Of a stretch of DNA of 64,000 nucleotides, positions 25,645 to 34,153 are shown in pieces. The position numbers were made by a program, and so were the translations under genes. How positions within the stretch are numbered: the stretch's first letter is position 1; every line of letters starts with the position of its first letter. Source of the DNA: Nitrosomonas ureae. GTDB taxonomy: Bacteria > Pseudomonadota > Gammaproteobacteria > Burkholderiales > Nitrosomonadaceae. The stretch lies in contig NZ_CP013341.1 in the NCBI RefSeq assembly GCF_001455205.1, positions 1,364,001 through 1,428,000 on the forward strand, given 5' to 3'. The notes under the pieces are model-generated. The model worked only from the letters and a program-made list of their open reading frames with translations. It did no database searches and was not told where the DNA came from.

Positions 25645-26643
25645 GTGGTGAAATCAAATGGCACGCGCACCAAGAAAGTACTTGTTGATGGTTCATTTGA
25701 AGCTCTCAAACTAGTTGGGCTTCACAGAACCGATACTGCGGTTGTTGTGTTATCGTGGATGATCTTGTGTATTATTTTAAGCATCCTGCTTAGCGAACTT
25801 TGGAAAAGCAATCCACAGTTAATATTGCTTATTCTTTTAATTTGCCTCTTATTTGTGGCAGCACCTATAGCAATTTACCATGCCTTTCGACATACATCGC
25901 AAATGGCATCACATGATTCCATAGACTTCACGAGTGAACTAAAGCTAAGGCGTTTATATAGGTTAAAGCCAGTTACAAGTCAACTGGATTTGGATGAAGC
26001 CCACAAGATTACGGGAAAGATTTTCGAGTCTCGTCACCCTGATTATGAACGTGTAAACAAATGTTATGAGGGTTTTAGTGCAATCTATACAATACTTCTT
26101 CTCAAGAAGGCTGACAAACCATCTAAGTTTACCTATATGGGATGTGAAACTATTGGTTTTGCCTCAGTGTGGCCACTAACTGATGAGGCTGGGAATGCAA
26201 TGCGATCCGGACAGCTTGATGAAGAAGAAATTGAAATTTCACATTTCACGTCTAGCGAAGCGGTATCTAGATTCATTTATATGCCAGCCATTGCAACATT
26301 GGAGGCAAAAAATACGGAGGTAGTCTCGAGTCTTTTAACAAGGTCTGCTTTTTCCTCTACAATCTTAAGGATTGGTCTGCTCGATTTGCTTATCGACAGG
26401 TATTTTGTTGATGATAAGCCACGAAAGTTGATTATAGATTTTTGGACTGAAAAAGGAAAAAATGAAGCGATGCAATTGCTGAAGTATCTTTCTAATAAGA
26501 CTGTGGAAGTTGCTCAAAACATTCGTCATCCAGAAGAAGAGATCGTTACATTAACGGTTTGCGCGGCGGATCTAGTAAGGGCTCGTTATTTTCTAATTCG
26601 ACGGTTCGCTGGCCTACGTTCCACTCTTGGGTGTTTCGACTGA
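25645..26643 (+). CDS. Unrecognised membrane protein with possible GNAT-like domain
   Basis: A 332-residue protein I do not recognise by family. Two hydrophobic helices (residues about 33-52 and 56-76) are separated by a short turn, followed by a 255-residue soluble part. The pattern from about 110 to 200 (HKITGKIFESRHPDY, YTILLLKK, IGFASVWPLTDEAG, SGQLDEEEIE) resembles GNAT N-acyltransferases that end a strand with xxGxxxxxPLT, but no complete acetyl-CoA loop is visible, so this is only a suggestion. The GTG start at 25645 follows CTGGAGAAA; another GTG lies 3 bp on. It stands alone between divergent and convergent neighbours, has a lower GC content by eye than the flanking core genes, and may be acquired. 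Confidence 0.55.
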   Translation: MVKSNGTRTKKVLVDGSFEALKLVGLHRTDTAVVVLSWMILCIILSILLSELWKSNPQLILLILLICLLFVAAPIAIYHAFRHTSQMASHDSIDFTSELKLRRLYRLKPVTSQLDLDEAHKITGKIFESRHPDYERVNKCYEGFSAIYTILLLKKADKPSKFTYMGCETIGFASVWPLTDEAGNAMRSGQLDEEEIEISHFTSSEAVSRFIYMPAIATLEAKNTEVVSSLLTRSAFSSTILRIGLLDLLIDRYFVDDKPRKLIIDFWTEKGKNEAMQLLKYLSNKTVEVAQNIRHPEEEIVTLTVCAADLVRARYFLIRRFAGLRSTLGCFD

Positions 26644-26880
26644 TATAGTCAACTATGGAGCAGTCACAGAGTCAGGTTGTGAAATCTAGAAAATCACAAA
26701 AATTATCGATGAATTAGGTATGTGTTTGGTTCGGTGAATTTGGTGTGCGCGCAGATGAAATGCACCTTTACAGACAGCTTCGGAAGTGACGCCTAAATTT
26801 TATTCCAGACGATCGCGCTTTGTTGCTTAGATCAGGGATCATATGTTTTCTTAACAGCTTGAGCTGTACTACATGTATCG

Positions 26881-26911
26881 CGCATTGCCCTGAATAAATC
26901 CGGGCAATGCG
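26881..26911 (-). terminator. GC-rich stem-loop after the RNA helicase gene
   Basis: CGCATTGCCC (26881-26890) pairs with GGGCAATGCG (26902-26911), a perfect 10-bp stem with an 11-nt loop, 16 bp after the helicase stop. The plus-strand side is followed by GGTTTTC; the minus-strand side lacks a T-run. The 283-bp gap 26644-26926 otherwise shows nothing recognisable. Confidence 0.5.
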
Positions 26912-26926
26912 GGTTTTCACAAGCAA

Positions 26927-28300
26927 TTACTTAGCGCGCGCAGCCTGGTAGCTGGCCCTGTTACCGTTACTATTCCGAAAAGAATTTCCGCGATTGTCGG
27001 GGCCGAGGGTGCGAGTACGCTGTCCATTGCGGTTTCTGCCGGATTCACCCGGTGCACCGAAGCTTGGGCGACTGTCAAAGCCCGAGAAAGGCGCGCGTTT
27101 GCGTTTTTGCGTAACGTTGGGTGTTGTGCCTCTGGCGCCATTGCCTTGGAAGCGTGGCTTGATGCGCGGCTCAAGGCCGACGATGATATGCGACGTAATG
27201 CGTTGCCCGGTGTAACGTTCGATTTTTGACAGGTGCATGCTATCTTTCACGGATGCGAATGAAACGGCCACACCCGCCGCACCTGCGCGGCCTGTACGGC
27301 CAATGCGATGAACATAATCCTCGGCGAATTTGGGTAAGTCAAAATTGATGACGTGCGTGATATCGGCGACGTCGATGCCGCGGGCGGCGACATCGGTTGC
27401 GACCAATACGCGCAGGCCGCCATTGCGCAGACGGGTTAAGGTGCGGGTACGCTCACGCTGATTCATATCGCCATGGAGGGCGGCGGCGGCATAGCCCTGC
27501 GCAAACAAGGTGTCGGCCAAGGAATCGGCATCGCGCTTGGTGGCGGTGAAAACGATGGCTTGTTTTAATGTCTCGTCGCGCAACACATGATTAAGCAAAC
27601 GGTTTTTGTGCGACATGTCGTCGGCATAATGCAGCCGCTGTTCGATATTATCGAGTCTGGATTTAGGCGATGAGACTTGAATGCGTTTGGGTGTTTTTAA
27701 TAATTTTGCGGCAACTTTGTCGATCGCGTTGTCCAGCGTGGCGGAAAACAGCAATGTTTGCCGGGTGGCCGGTGTGGCGGCTGCGATGGTTTCGACATCT
27801 TCAATGAAACCCATATCCAGCATGCGATCGGCTTCGTCCAGCACAAGCATTTGCAGGCGTTTGAAGTCGATGCGTCCGCGTTGAATATGATCAATCAATC
27901 GTCCGGGTGTGGCTACCAGAATATCAACCGGTTGTGACAGCAATTTGTTCTGCAATGGATAGGGCATGCCACCCAGAATGCTCACCACGTTGATGCGCGG
28001 TAAATACTTGCCGTATTTTTTTGCGGCTTCGGATACTTGCAATGCCAGTTCGCGGGTCGGGGTCAACACCAGAACGCGCGGGCCGCGGCTGCGAATTTGT
28101 GACGGTGTTGCCAGTGTATGTAATGCCGGTAACATGAATGCAGCGGTTTTTCCGGTACCTGTTTGCGCGGAAGCCATGATATCGTGGCCGGCGATTAATT
28201 CGGGTACGGCTTGTTGTTGAATCGGTGTTGGGGTGGTATACCCCGCTTCTTGAATTGCTTTAAGTATCGAGGGGTGTAAATTTAATTCTTCAAAAGACAC
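26927..28300 (-). CDS. rhlE: DEAD-box ATP-dependent RNA helicase, RhlE type
   Basis: A 457-residue RNA helicase that unwinds RNA duplexes with ATP. Motifs in order: Q-motif YTTPTPIQQQAVP, I ASAQTGTGKTA, Ia PTRELA, Ib TPGRLID, II DEAD (LVLDEADRMLDMGF), III SAT, IV AIVFTATK, V ATDVAARGIDV and VI HRIGRTGRAG. The C-terminal 70 residues are basic and Gly/Arg/Asn-rich (NGQRTRTLGPDNRGNS), the usual low-complexity RNA-binding tail of RhlE. Such helicases act in ribosome maturation and cold adaptation. The gene is monocistronic. Confidence 0.94.
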   Translation of the reverse strand: MSFEELNLHPSILKAIQEAGYTTPTPIQQQAVPELIAGHDIMASAQTGTGKTAAFMLPALHTLATPSQIRSRGPRVLVLTPTRELALQVSEAAKKYGKYLPRINVVSILGGMPYPLQNKLLSQPVDILVATPGRLIDHIQRGRIDFKRLQMLVLDEADRMLDMGFIEDVETIAAATPATRQTLLFSATLDNAIDKVAAKLLKTPKRIQVSSPKSRLDNIEQRLHYADDMSHKNRLLNHVLRDETLKQAIVFTATKRDADSLADTLFAQGYAAAALHGDMNQRERTRTLTRLRNGGLRVLVATDVAARGIDVADITHVINFDLPKFAEDYVHRIGRTGRAGAAGVAVSFASVKDSMHLSKIERYTGQRITSHIIVGLEPRIKPRFQGNGARGTTPNVTQKRKRAPFSGFDSRPSFGAPGESGRNRNGQRTRTLGPDNRGNSFRNSNGNRASYQAARAK

Positions 28301-28570
28301 GTTATTTTCCTAAAAAATACAGACAATGAAACACACAGGCATCATAAATTTGCATGCCACGAATGTGAATTGTGCGAAACCTTGTCAGCGCGTTAAAAAG
28401 CATCGCCGCTAACCATAGTTGTTGCACTTTTTCGGAAAAAACTTGAAAAATTGGGAAGGTCAGGAACGATGAAGCCATGCAAAGTTGATCAAGAAACGAC
28501 TCTGTTCAACTTTGAGCCGCGAAGTATACTGGATTTCGCCAGGTACTGCAATTGTTTGCGCCAATGTTTT

Positions 28571-29773
28571 TTATTGAATGATGGCTTTGGCAAATTTTCG
28601 TTTGCCGACCTGTATCACAACAGATGTGCCACGCATTATTTGCGTCGATTTGTCGGTCACTTTCTCATTATTCAATCTGACGGCGCCTTGCTCGATCATA
28701 CGCAGTGCCTCGCTGGTACTGACGGTCAATTCCGTCTGTTTTAATACTTGCACCAACGGTATTTCGTTGTCCGGAGTTTGGATTATTTTTTCCGGAATAT
28801 CTTCAGGCAATGCGCCGTGTTTAAACCGTGCTTCAAAGTCAGCCAGCGCAGCCTCAGCGCTAGCTTGATTGTGGAAACGGGCAACCATTTCCTGTGCCAG
28901 CATTACTTTGATATCGCGCGGATTGCGACCTGCCGCAACTTCTTCGCGCCATTTCTGAATGGTTTGTAACGATTCAAAGGACAGTAATTCCAGGTAACGC
29001 CACATCAGTTGATCCGAAACCGACATTAACTTGCCGAAAATTTCGGTCGGGCTTTCGGTGATGCCGACATAATTGTTTAAGGATTTGGACATTTTGTTCA
29101 CGCCATCCAATCCTTCCAGAAGCGGCATGGTAAGAATGCATTGTTGCGCTTGTCCGAAATGTTTTTGTAGTTCCCGTCCCATCAATAGATTGAATTTTTG
29201 ATCGGTGCCGCCCAATTCCAGGTCTGCCTTAAGTGCGACAGAATCGTAACCCTGGATCAAAGGATACAGAAATTCATGTATGGCAATCGCTTGGTTATTG
29301 CGATAGCGTTTGTCGAAATCATCTCGTTCCAGCATGCGCGCAACGGTATGCGTCGCAGCCAGTTTGATCAGATTCGCGGCGTCCATTTTGCCCATCCAGG
29401 TGGAATTAAACACCACTTCGGTCTGATCCGGATTTAAAATTTTAAAGACCTGCGCGGTATAGGATTGCGCATTCTCTGCAACTTGTTCCCGAGTGAGGGG
29501 TGGGCGGGTGCAGTTTTTCCCGCTGGGATCTCCGATCATGCCGGTGAAATCGCCGATGAGAAACAGAATATGGTGTCCCATATCTTGCAGTTGGCGCAGT
29601 TTATTCAATAAGACCGTATGACCCAGATGCAGATCCGGTGCTGTTGGGTCGAACCCGGCTTTAACACGCATGGGATGCCCGGAAACAAGCTTGGTTTCGA
29701 GCTCGGTTTCGACCAATAGCTCTTGACTGCCGCGTTTTATGATTTCAAGTTGTGATTTTATGGATGTGTTCAC
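28571..29773 (-). CDS. tyrS: Tyrosyl-tRNA synthetase
   Basis: A class I aminoacyl-tRNA synthetase of 400 residues that charges tRNA-Tyr. Visible are FDPTAPDLHLGHTVLL (HIGH-type signature HLGH), LIGDFTGMIGDPSGK, the tyrosine pocket GGTDQKFNLLMGRELQ, KMSKSLNNYVG (KMSKS loop) and a C-terminal S4 RNA-binding domain (EALRMIEQGAVRLNNEKV). This is the TyrZ-like/beta-proteobacterial form with HLGH. It is divergent from the M23 peptidase gene. The 270-bp gap downstream (28301-28570) holds nothing I recognise. Confidence 0.96.
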   Translation of the reverse strand: MNTSIKSQLEIIKRGSQELLVETELETKLVSGHPMRVKAGFDPTAPDLHLGHTVLLNKLRQLQDMGHHILFLIGDFTGMIGDPSGKNCTRPPLTREQVAENAQSYTAQVFKILNPDQTEVVFNSTWMGKMDAANLIKLAATHTVARMLERDDFDKRYRNNQAIAIHEFLYPLIQGYDSVALKADLELGGTDQKFNLLMGRELQKHFGQAQQCILTMPLLEGLDGVNKMSKSLNNYVGITESPTEIFGKLMSVSDQLMWRYLELLSFESLQTIQKWREEVAAGRNPRDIKVMLAQEMVARFHNQASAEAALADFEARFKHGALPEDIPEKIIQTPDNEIPLVQVLKQTELTVSTSEALRMIEQGAVRLNNEKVTDKSTQIMRGTSVVIQVGKRKFAKAIIQ

Positions 29774-29916
29774 GATGGGGGTGAGCTTGTAATTTTATTT
29801 GATATGAAATTCTGAGCTGCTTATTTAGGTCATTTTTAGTCGTTTTTTGGTACATATTGACTATTTTCATGTTAAACTCGCGCCTGTCTTGTTACATGAC
29901 TGGAGGTACTTCATAG

Positions 29917-31254
29917 ATGCTATATACGCCTATTAGCAGTAAACAAAGGATTCTAGCTCAAAAATCATCTAAATTAACAAAAAAATCAATTCGCTGGCTG
30001 GTGGCTCTCTCCAGCATTCCACTTTTTGGCATTGTCACAGCATTTGGTATCGCACCTAACTCTCCGTCATTCGGGGAAATTCCCGTAGAAGAAATCGTTC
30101 TTGATCTTGATTTATCCATTCCCGATGCGCTTGCCGAAGCACAATCCAATCAGTCTTTCTGGCGCCAGGAAAGCATTCGGCGCGGTGATACGATTGCGGC
30201 AATCTTGAACCGATTGGATGTCAGCAGCGAAGATTCTACCTATTTCCTTCAAGCAGCACGCGATAGCCGTGCGATGCGGCAGCTGAGACCCGGTAAAACC
30301 GTTTATGCACAAACGACCGCTGAAGGTGAGTTGTTATCATTACGCTATTTCTTCGGGAACGAAGAACTGTTTTTGATGGAAAAAACAGACGATGCCTTCA
30401 AGATGACGGAACAGCCGATTGAGTTGGATGCGCAGATTCACATGAAATCCGGTGTGATTAACAGTTCTCTGTTTGGTGCGACGGATAATGCGGGCATACC
30501 GAACAATATTGCCATGCAGTTGACGGAAATATTTGCATCAGAAATCGATTTTTACCGGGATTTGCGCCAGGGAGATCGTTTTACCATAGTTTATGAAACT
30601 TTCTCAAACGATGGTAGACGTGCTAAAACGGGCCGGGTGCTGGCTGTTGAGTTTGTCAACAAAGGAAAGTCTCATCAGGCGATCTATTTCAAATCATACA
30701 ATGGTGCAGAGGGGTATTACACCCCCGAAGGTGAAAGCTTACGCAAAGCATTTTGGCTTTCGCCGCTTGCCTTTACGCGCGTAAGTTCCGGTTTTACGAA
30801 CAGACGTTTTCATCCCATACTTAAAGAGTGGCGCGCCCATCGTGGTATTGATTATGCTGCTCCCACCGGCACACCTGTAAAAGCCACGGCAAGTGGAATT
30901 GTGGCATTCTCCGGTTCGCAAAGAGGTTATGGTAATCTGATTGTGCTCAAACATAATGGTAAATACGAAACCGCCTATGGCCACCTTTCCCGGTTTGCAG
31001 CCGGATTAAGTAAAGGTAAGCGTGTAAACCAGGGAGACGTGATCGGTTATGTGGGCTCGACAGGTATGGCGACAGGGCCGCATTTACATTATGAATTACG
31101 AGTGGATGGCGTGCAGCGTGATCCAACTAAAGTGGTTTTGCCAACCGCACCACCGATTGCGAAGCGTGATTTAAATACATTTAAAGATGAAACCCATGCC
31201 TTGCTGACTCGCTTAAACATCATGCGCAGTATTCATCTCGCTGCGATAGAGTAA
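29917..31254 (+). CDS. M23 family metallopeptidase (MepM/NlpD type)
   Basis: A 445-residue periplasmic peptidoglycan endopeptidase. A hydrophobic anchor or signal segment lies at about residues 26-45. The middle has a LysM-like/OapA region (RRGDTIAAILNRLDVSSED) and an M23 N-terminal domain (FASEIDFYRDLRQGDRFTIVYE). The C-terminal LytM domain has the zinc motifs HRGIDYAAPTGTPV (HxxxD) and HLHYELRVDG (HxH), plus YGHLSRF. All metal ligands are present, so it should be catalytic, cutting peptide cross-links for cell-wall growth. The position between tyrS and anmK is conserved in betaproteobacteria. GGAGG precedes the start. Confidence 0.93.
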   Translation: MLYTPISSKQRILAQKSSKLTKKSIRWLVALSSIPLFGIVTAFGIAPNSPSFGEIPVEEIVLDLDLSIPDALAEAQSNQSFWRQESIRRGDTIAAILNRLDVSSEDSTYFLQAARDSRAMRQLRPGKTVYAQTTAEGELLSLRYFFGNEELFLMEKTDDAFKMTEQPIELDAQIHMKSGVINSSLFGATDNAGIPNNIAMQLTEIFASEIDFYRDLRQGDRFTIVYETFSNDGRRAKTGRVLAVEFVNKGKSHQAIYFKSYNGAEGYYTPEGESLRKAFWLSPLAFTRVSSGFTNRRFHPILKEWRAHRGIDYAAPTGTPVKATASGIVAFSGSQRGYGNLIVLKHNGKYETAYGHLSRFAAGLSKGKRVNQGDVIGYVGSTGMATGPHLHYELRVDGVQRDPTKVVLPTAPPIAKRDLNTFKDETHALLTRLNIMRSIHLAAIE

Positions 31255-31271
31255 TTATTATTAAGTTTGTT

Positions 31272-31312
31272 AATTGACGGTTTGTTTCAATGAGCAAATC
31301 GTCAATTTCTTG
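31272..31312 (+). terminator. Stem-loop terminator after the M23 peptidase
   Basis: AATTGACGGTTTG (31272-31284) pairs with CAAATCGTCAATT (31295-31307), 13 bp with one G-U, followed by TCTTG. It is 18 bp after the stop, upstream of anmK. Confidence 0.6.
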
Positions 31313-31353
31313 ATGGAAATTGACTTCTAACTTTTCCCGCTATACCCGAATAG

Positions 31354-32457
31354 TTGAAACCCGTTTACTACCTAGGCATGATGTCGGGCACCAGTCTGGA
31401 TGGTGTGGATGTCGTGCTGGCGGATTTGCGGGCGACTACCCCATTATTATTGGGGACTTGCTATTGCCCCTATAACGATGATCTGCGTGAAGCATTGCTG
31501 CTGTTGCATCAGCCTGGTTACGATGAGCTTCATCGGGCGGCAATGCTCAGCAACCAATTGTCTCGTTTATACGCGAAGGCAACTGCAGATTTGCTGGAAA
31601 AAACGGGTGTTTTAGCAGCACAAATTGTTGCCATCGGGTGCCATGGGCAAACGATCAGGCATTGCCCCGAACCGGAAAAGCGCTATACGATTCAGCTTGT
31701 CAATGCGGCTTTGTTAGCTGAATTAACCGGAATCACAGTGGTTGCTGATTTAAGAAGCCGTGATATCGCTGCGGGTGGTCAGGGTGCTCCGCTGGTACCT
31801 GCGTTTCACGAAGCTGTTTTCAAAAGTTCAAGCCGTCATCGCGTAATCGTTAATATTGGCGGCATAGCTAATATCACGAATCTTGATCCTTATCATGCAA
31901 TTACGGGGTTTGATTGTGGACCAGGTAATTCATTGATGGATGCGTGGTGTTTGCAGCATACTGGAAGAAATTATGACCAAAACGGGCAGTGGGCGGCAAC
32001 GGGTCGGGTTATTCCTGATTTATTAGATGCTTTACTATCAGCTCCTTTTTTTGCCCAGATACCTCCCAAAAGCACGGGTCGGGATTTGTTTAATCTCCGC
32101 TGGTTGGAAGATAAGCTGCAATTCAGTGAAGAATCACCGGAAGATGTTCAGGCAACGTTGTTACAATTAACCGTCATGTCGATTGCTCAAGCCATCGATA
32201 TGCACTGTTTGGGTGCGGAAGAAGTTTATGTATGTGGTGGAGGGGGACATAATTCTCTACTGATTAATCGGCTTGCTGAAATAATGTCCGGAAAAAAAGT
32301 AGCGCTGACCGATCAACTCGGCATAACGATCGATTGGGTAGAAGCTTTTGCATTTGCGTGGTTGGCACAGCAAGCGATTTTGCGTAAACCAGGCAATCTG
32401 ACAGCAGTTACCGGTGCAAAAGGAAGCAGAATTCTAGGAGCGATTTATCCCGCCTGA
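31354..32457 (+). CDS. anmK: Anhydro-N-acetylmuramic acid kinase
   Basis: A 367-residue cytosolic sugar kinase for cell-wall recycling. It phosphorylates and opens 1,6-anhydro-MurNAc to MurNAc-6-phosphate. Motifs include YLGMMSGTSLDGVDVVL (ATP/phosphate loop), IGCHGQTIRH, DLRSRDIAAGGQGAPLVP, VNIGGIANIT, GFDCGPGNSLMDAW and VCGGGGHN. The start is TTG at 31354, giving the usual short N-terminus; no better ATG exists before the first motif. Its gene lies next to the M23 endopeptidase, which makes the substrate's precursors accessible. Confidence 0.95.
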   Translation: MKPVYYLGMMSGTSLDGVDVVLADLRATTPLLLGTCYCPYNDDLREALLLLHQPGYDELHRAAMLSNQLSRLYAKATADLLEKTGVLAAQIVAIGCHGQTIRHCPEPEKRYTIQLVNAALLAELTGITVVADLRSRDIAAGGQGAPLVPAFHEAVFKSSSRHRVIVNIGGIANITNLDPYHAITGFDCGPGNSLMDAWCLQHTGRNYDQNGQWAATGRVIPDLLDALLSAPFFAQIPPKSTGRDLFNLRWLEDKLQFSEESPEDVQATLLQLTVMSIAQAIDMHCLGAEEVYVCGGGGHNSLLINRLAEIMSGKKVALTDQLGITIDWVEAFAFAWLAQQAILRKPGNLTAVTGAKGSRILGAIYPA

Positions 32458-32475
32458 AATTTCGGATGCGGGATA
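32446..32475. terminator. Bidirectional terminator-like hairpin between anmK and erpA
   Basis: TATCCCGC (32446-32453) and GCGGGATA (32468-32475) form a perfect 8-bp stem with a 14-nt loop. It overlaps the anmK stop and lies 5 bp beyond the erpA stop, so it can serve both convergent genes. No T-run follows on the plus side. Confidence 0.5.
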
Positions 32476-32479
32476 TGCG

Positions 32480-32848
32480 TTATACCGAAAATGATGATCC
32501 GCAGCCGCAAGTGCTGGTAGCGCCAGGGTTCTTGATGATGAACTGAGCGCCCTGTATATTTTCTTGATAATCGATCTCGGCGCCGATCAAATACTGAAAG
32601 CTCATAGGATCAACCAGTAGTTTGACGCCATTTCGCTCCATTACAGTATCATCTTCACTGATTGATTCATCAAAAGTGAAGCCGTACTGAAAGCCTGAGC
32701 AACCGCCACCGCTGATAAAAACTCTGAGATTAAGATGGTCATTGCCTTCTTCCTCGATCAGTTGTTTGACTTTCGAGGCTGCATTTTCAGTAAAAGTGAG
32801 CGGGATATTCAATTCAGTGTTCATATTAATTTCTGCAGTAGATGTCAA
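32480..32848 (-). CDS. erpA: Iron-sulfur cluster insertion protein ErpA
   Basis: A 122-residue A-type carrier that delivers Fe-S clusters to apoproteins. The three cluster cysteines are visible in SGGGCSGFQYGF and STCGCGSSFSV. LTFTENAASKVKQLIEEEG starts the conserved core. The internal ATG at 32824 gives the more usual N-terminus (MNTELN) and cannot be excluded; neither has a strong ribosome-binding site. The gene ends the minus-strand run argC-DUF6776-bactofilin-erpA, a conserved betaproteobacterial order. Confidence 0.95.
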   Translation of the reverse strand: MTSTAEINMNTELNIPLTFTENAASKVKQLIEEEGNDHLNLRVFISGGGCSGFQYGFTFDESISEDDTVMERNGVKLLVDPMSFQYLIGAEIDYQENIQGAQFIIKNPGATSTCGCGSSFSV

Positions 32849-32881
32849 ATTATGGATTGCAAGTACTATACAACATATACA

Positions 32882-33346
32882 TCAGGGTGTATCTTTTTCA
32901 GCAGCAGCATGAGTGTGCGGCTGATCGCTTGCTGGAGCTAATGTTATCATTTTCTCTGATGGTTGCGTGTCTTCTATATCCAGCGTGTGTTGATGAATCA
33001 TTTTCCCCGCAACGGAGGCCCCGAGCCGGATCTCCAAAGAACCATAATGAACATCGCCGTATACTTTGGCTTTTTCCTGTAGTTCCAGATATCCTAGCGC
33101 GTCAATGGGACCGGTCACTGTACCATTAATGACGACATTAGTAGCTTTTATTTTTCCCTTGATACTGCCTTCATTGCTGAGCACCAGTGTACTGTGTTCG
33201 TCATCGGTTGCAAAGATGTTTCCTGTAATATGTCCATCGATTCGAAGACCCCCCGTAAAATGAATATCGCCTGAGATCGTTGTGTTTGCGCCAATTAGGG
33301 TATCGATATGATGATGTAGCTGGTTTTTCTTTTTTCTACCGAACAT
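32882..33346 (-). CDS. Bactofilin (polymer-forming cytoskeletal protein)
   Basis: A 154-residue bactofilin. The central right-handed beta-helix is clear from short hydrophobic rungs: IDTLIGANTTISGDIHF, GGLRIDGHITGNI, SNEGSIKGKIKATNVVING and QEKAKVYGDVHY. Basic N-terminal and flexible C-terminal tails flank it. Bactofilins polymerise without nucleotides at the inner membrane and place cell-wall enzymes or shape cells. The partner gene upstream encodes a membrane coiled-coil protein, and cell-wall enzymes lie nearby (M23 peptidase, AnmK). Confidence 0.93.
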   Translation of the reverse strand: MFGRKKKNQLHHHIDTLIGANTTISGDIHFTGGLRIDGHITGNIFATDDEHSTLVLSNEGSIKGKIKATNVVINGTVTGPIDALGYLELQEKAKVYGDVHYGSLEIRLGASVAGKMIHQHTLDIEDTQPSEKMITLAPASDQPHTHAAAEKDTP

Positions 33347-33358
33347 TTCTTTTCTCCT

Positions 33359-34093
33359 TCACAATGCCGGTTGTATAGTTTCCGATAGTATGGCTTTCTT
33401 GTCACCATTTCTAAAAACTTCTACCTGAATATTTTCTACGATGGAATTCGGTGGTACTTTAAAAAATTCTTCCAATCTGTGGAAGAACTTAAAGATAACA
33501 GGAAAATCTTGTTGCTGATTTTTTTTCGTGAGGGGTAGTACCTTGCTTTGATCATTCTGCGTCAGTTTAACAGTAAACCTTAAGTTTCCCTTAAAATCAT
33601 TCGGTCTTTCTCCTCCTTGAATTAATGTCAATGCATAGCGGTATTCACCAGGGGTTTGCGTTTCTTTTAAGCTAAATTGATAAATTGAAATACCACTTTT
33701 TGTATTGCTGGCGATGAGGTGTTGGAAAAATTCGAGTTTTTCTTTTAATTGATCATTTTCACTAGCAAGGGATTTTATTTCTTCCGTAAGATTCTGGTTA
33801 GCTGTGTTGCTGATTTGTAGTTGCTGAGTCAAATCACCAATCTGAGCGCATAATTTTTGTTTCTTGGTTTGTCTGCATGTTCCAGGATCAAATAAGTAGG
33901 CTAATTTTTCTTCAAGAGCATCTTCTGGTGTGCTGATGGATTGTCTTCCCATTTCGTACATGAACCAAGAAAGCAGCAACAGCAAGGTACAGCTAACGAT
34001 CATACCGATCAGGTATGACTGCCAGGTCCGGCGAGGACGAACAACGACACGTGGGGATAGAATTTTAGGTTTTCTCTGGAACAACTTATACAC
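33359..34093 (-). CDS. DUF6776 family membrane coiled-coil protein
   Basis: A 244-residue single-pass membrane protein. A basic cytoplasmic N-terminus is followed by one helix (SYLIGMIVSCTLLLLLSWFMY), a coiled coil (LTQQLQISNTANQNL to LKEKLEFF) and a beta-rich periplasmic domain (YALTLIQGGERPNDFKGNL). I recognise it as the DUF6776 type that accompanies bactofilin in betaproteobacteria. The stop is 12 bp before the bactofilin start, so the two are cotranscribed. It is probably a membrane partner of bactofilin, by neighbourhood only. Confidence 0.75.
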   Translation of the reverse strand: MYKLFQRKPKILSPRVVVRPRRTWQSYLIGMIVSCTLLLLLSWFMYEMGRQSISTPEDALEEKLAYLFDPGTCRQTKKQKLCAQIGDLTQQLQISNTANQNLTEEIKSLASENDQLKEKLEFFQHLIASNTKSGISIYQFSLKETQTPGEYRYALTLIQGGERPNDFKGNLRFTVKLTQNDQSKVLPLTKKNQQQDFPVIFKFFHRLEEFFKVPPNSIVENIQVEVFRNGDKKAILSETIQPAL

Positions 34094-34153
34094 CGGGCAC
34101 TCTGCGGAATTCGGCTTAATTGATCTGGATATGATATCGGGAGAATTTTATTC

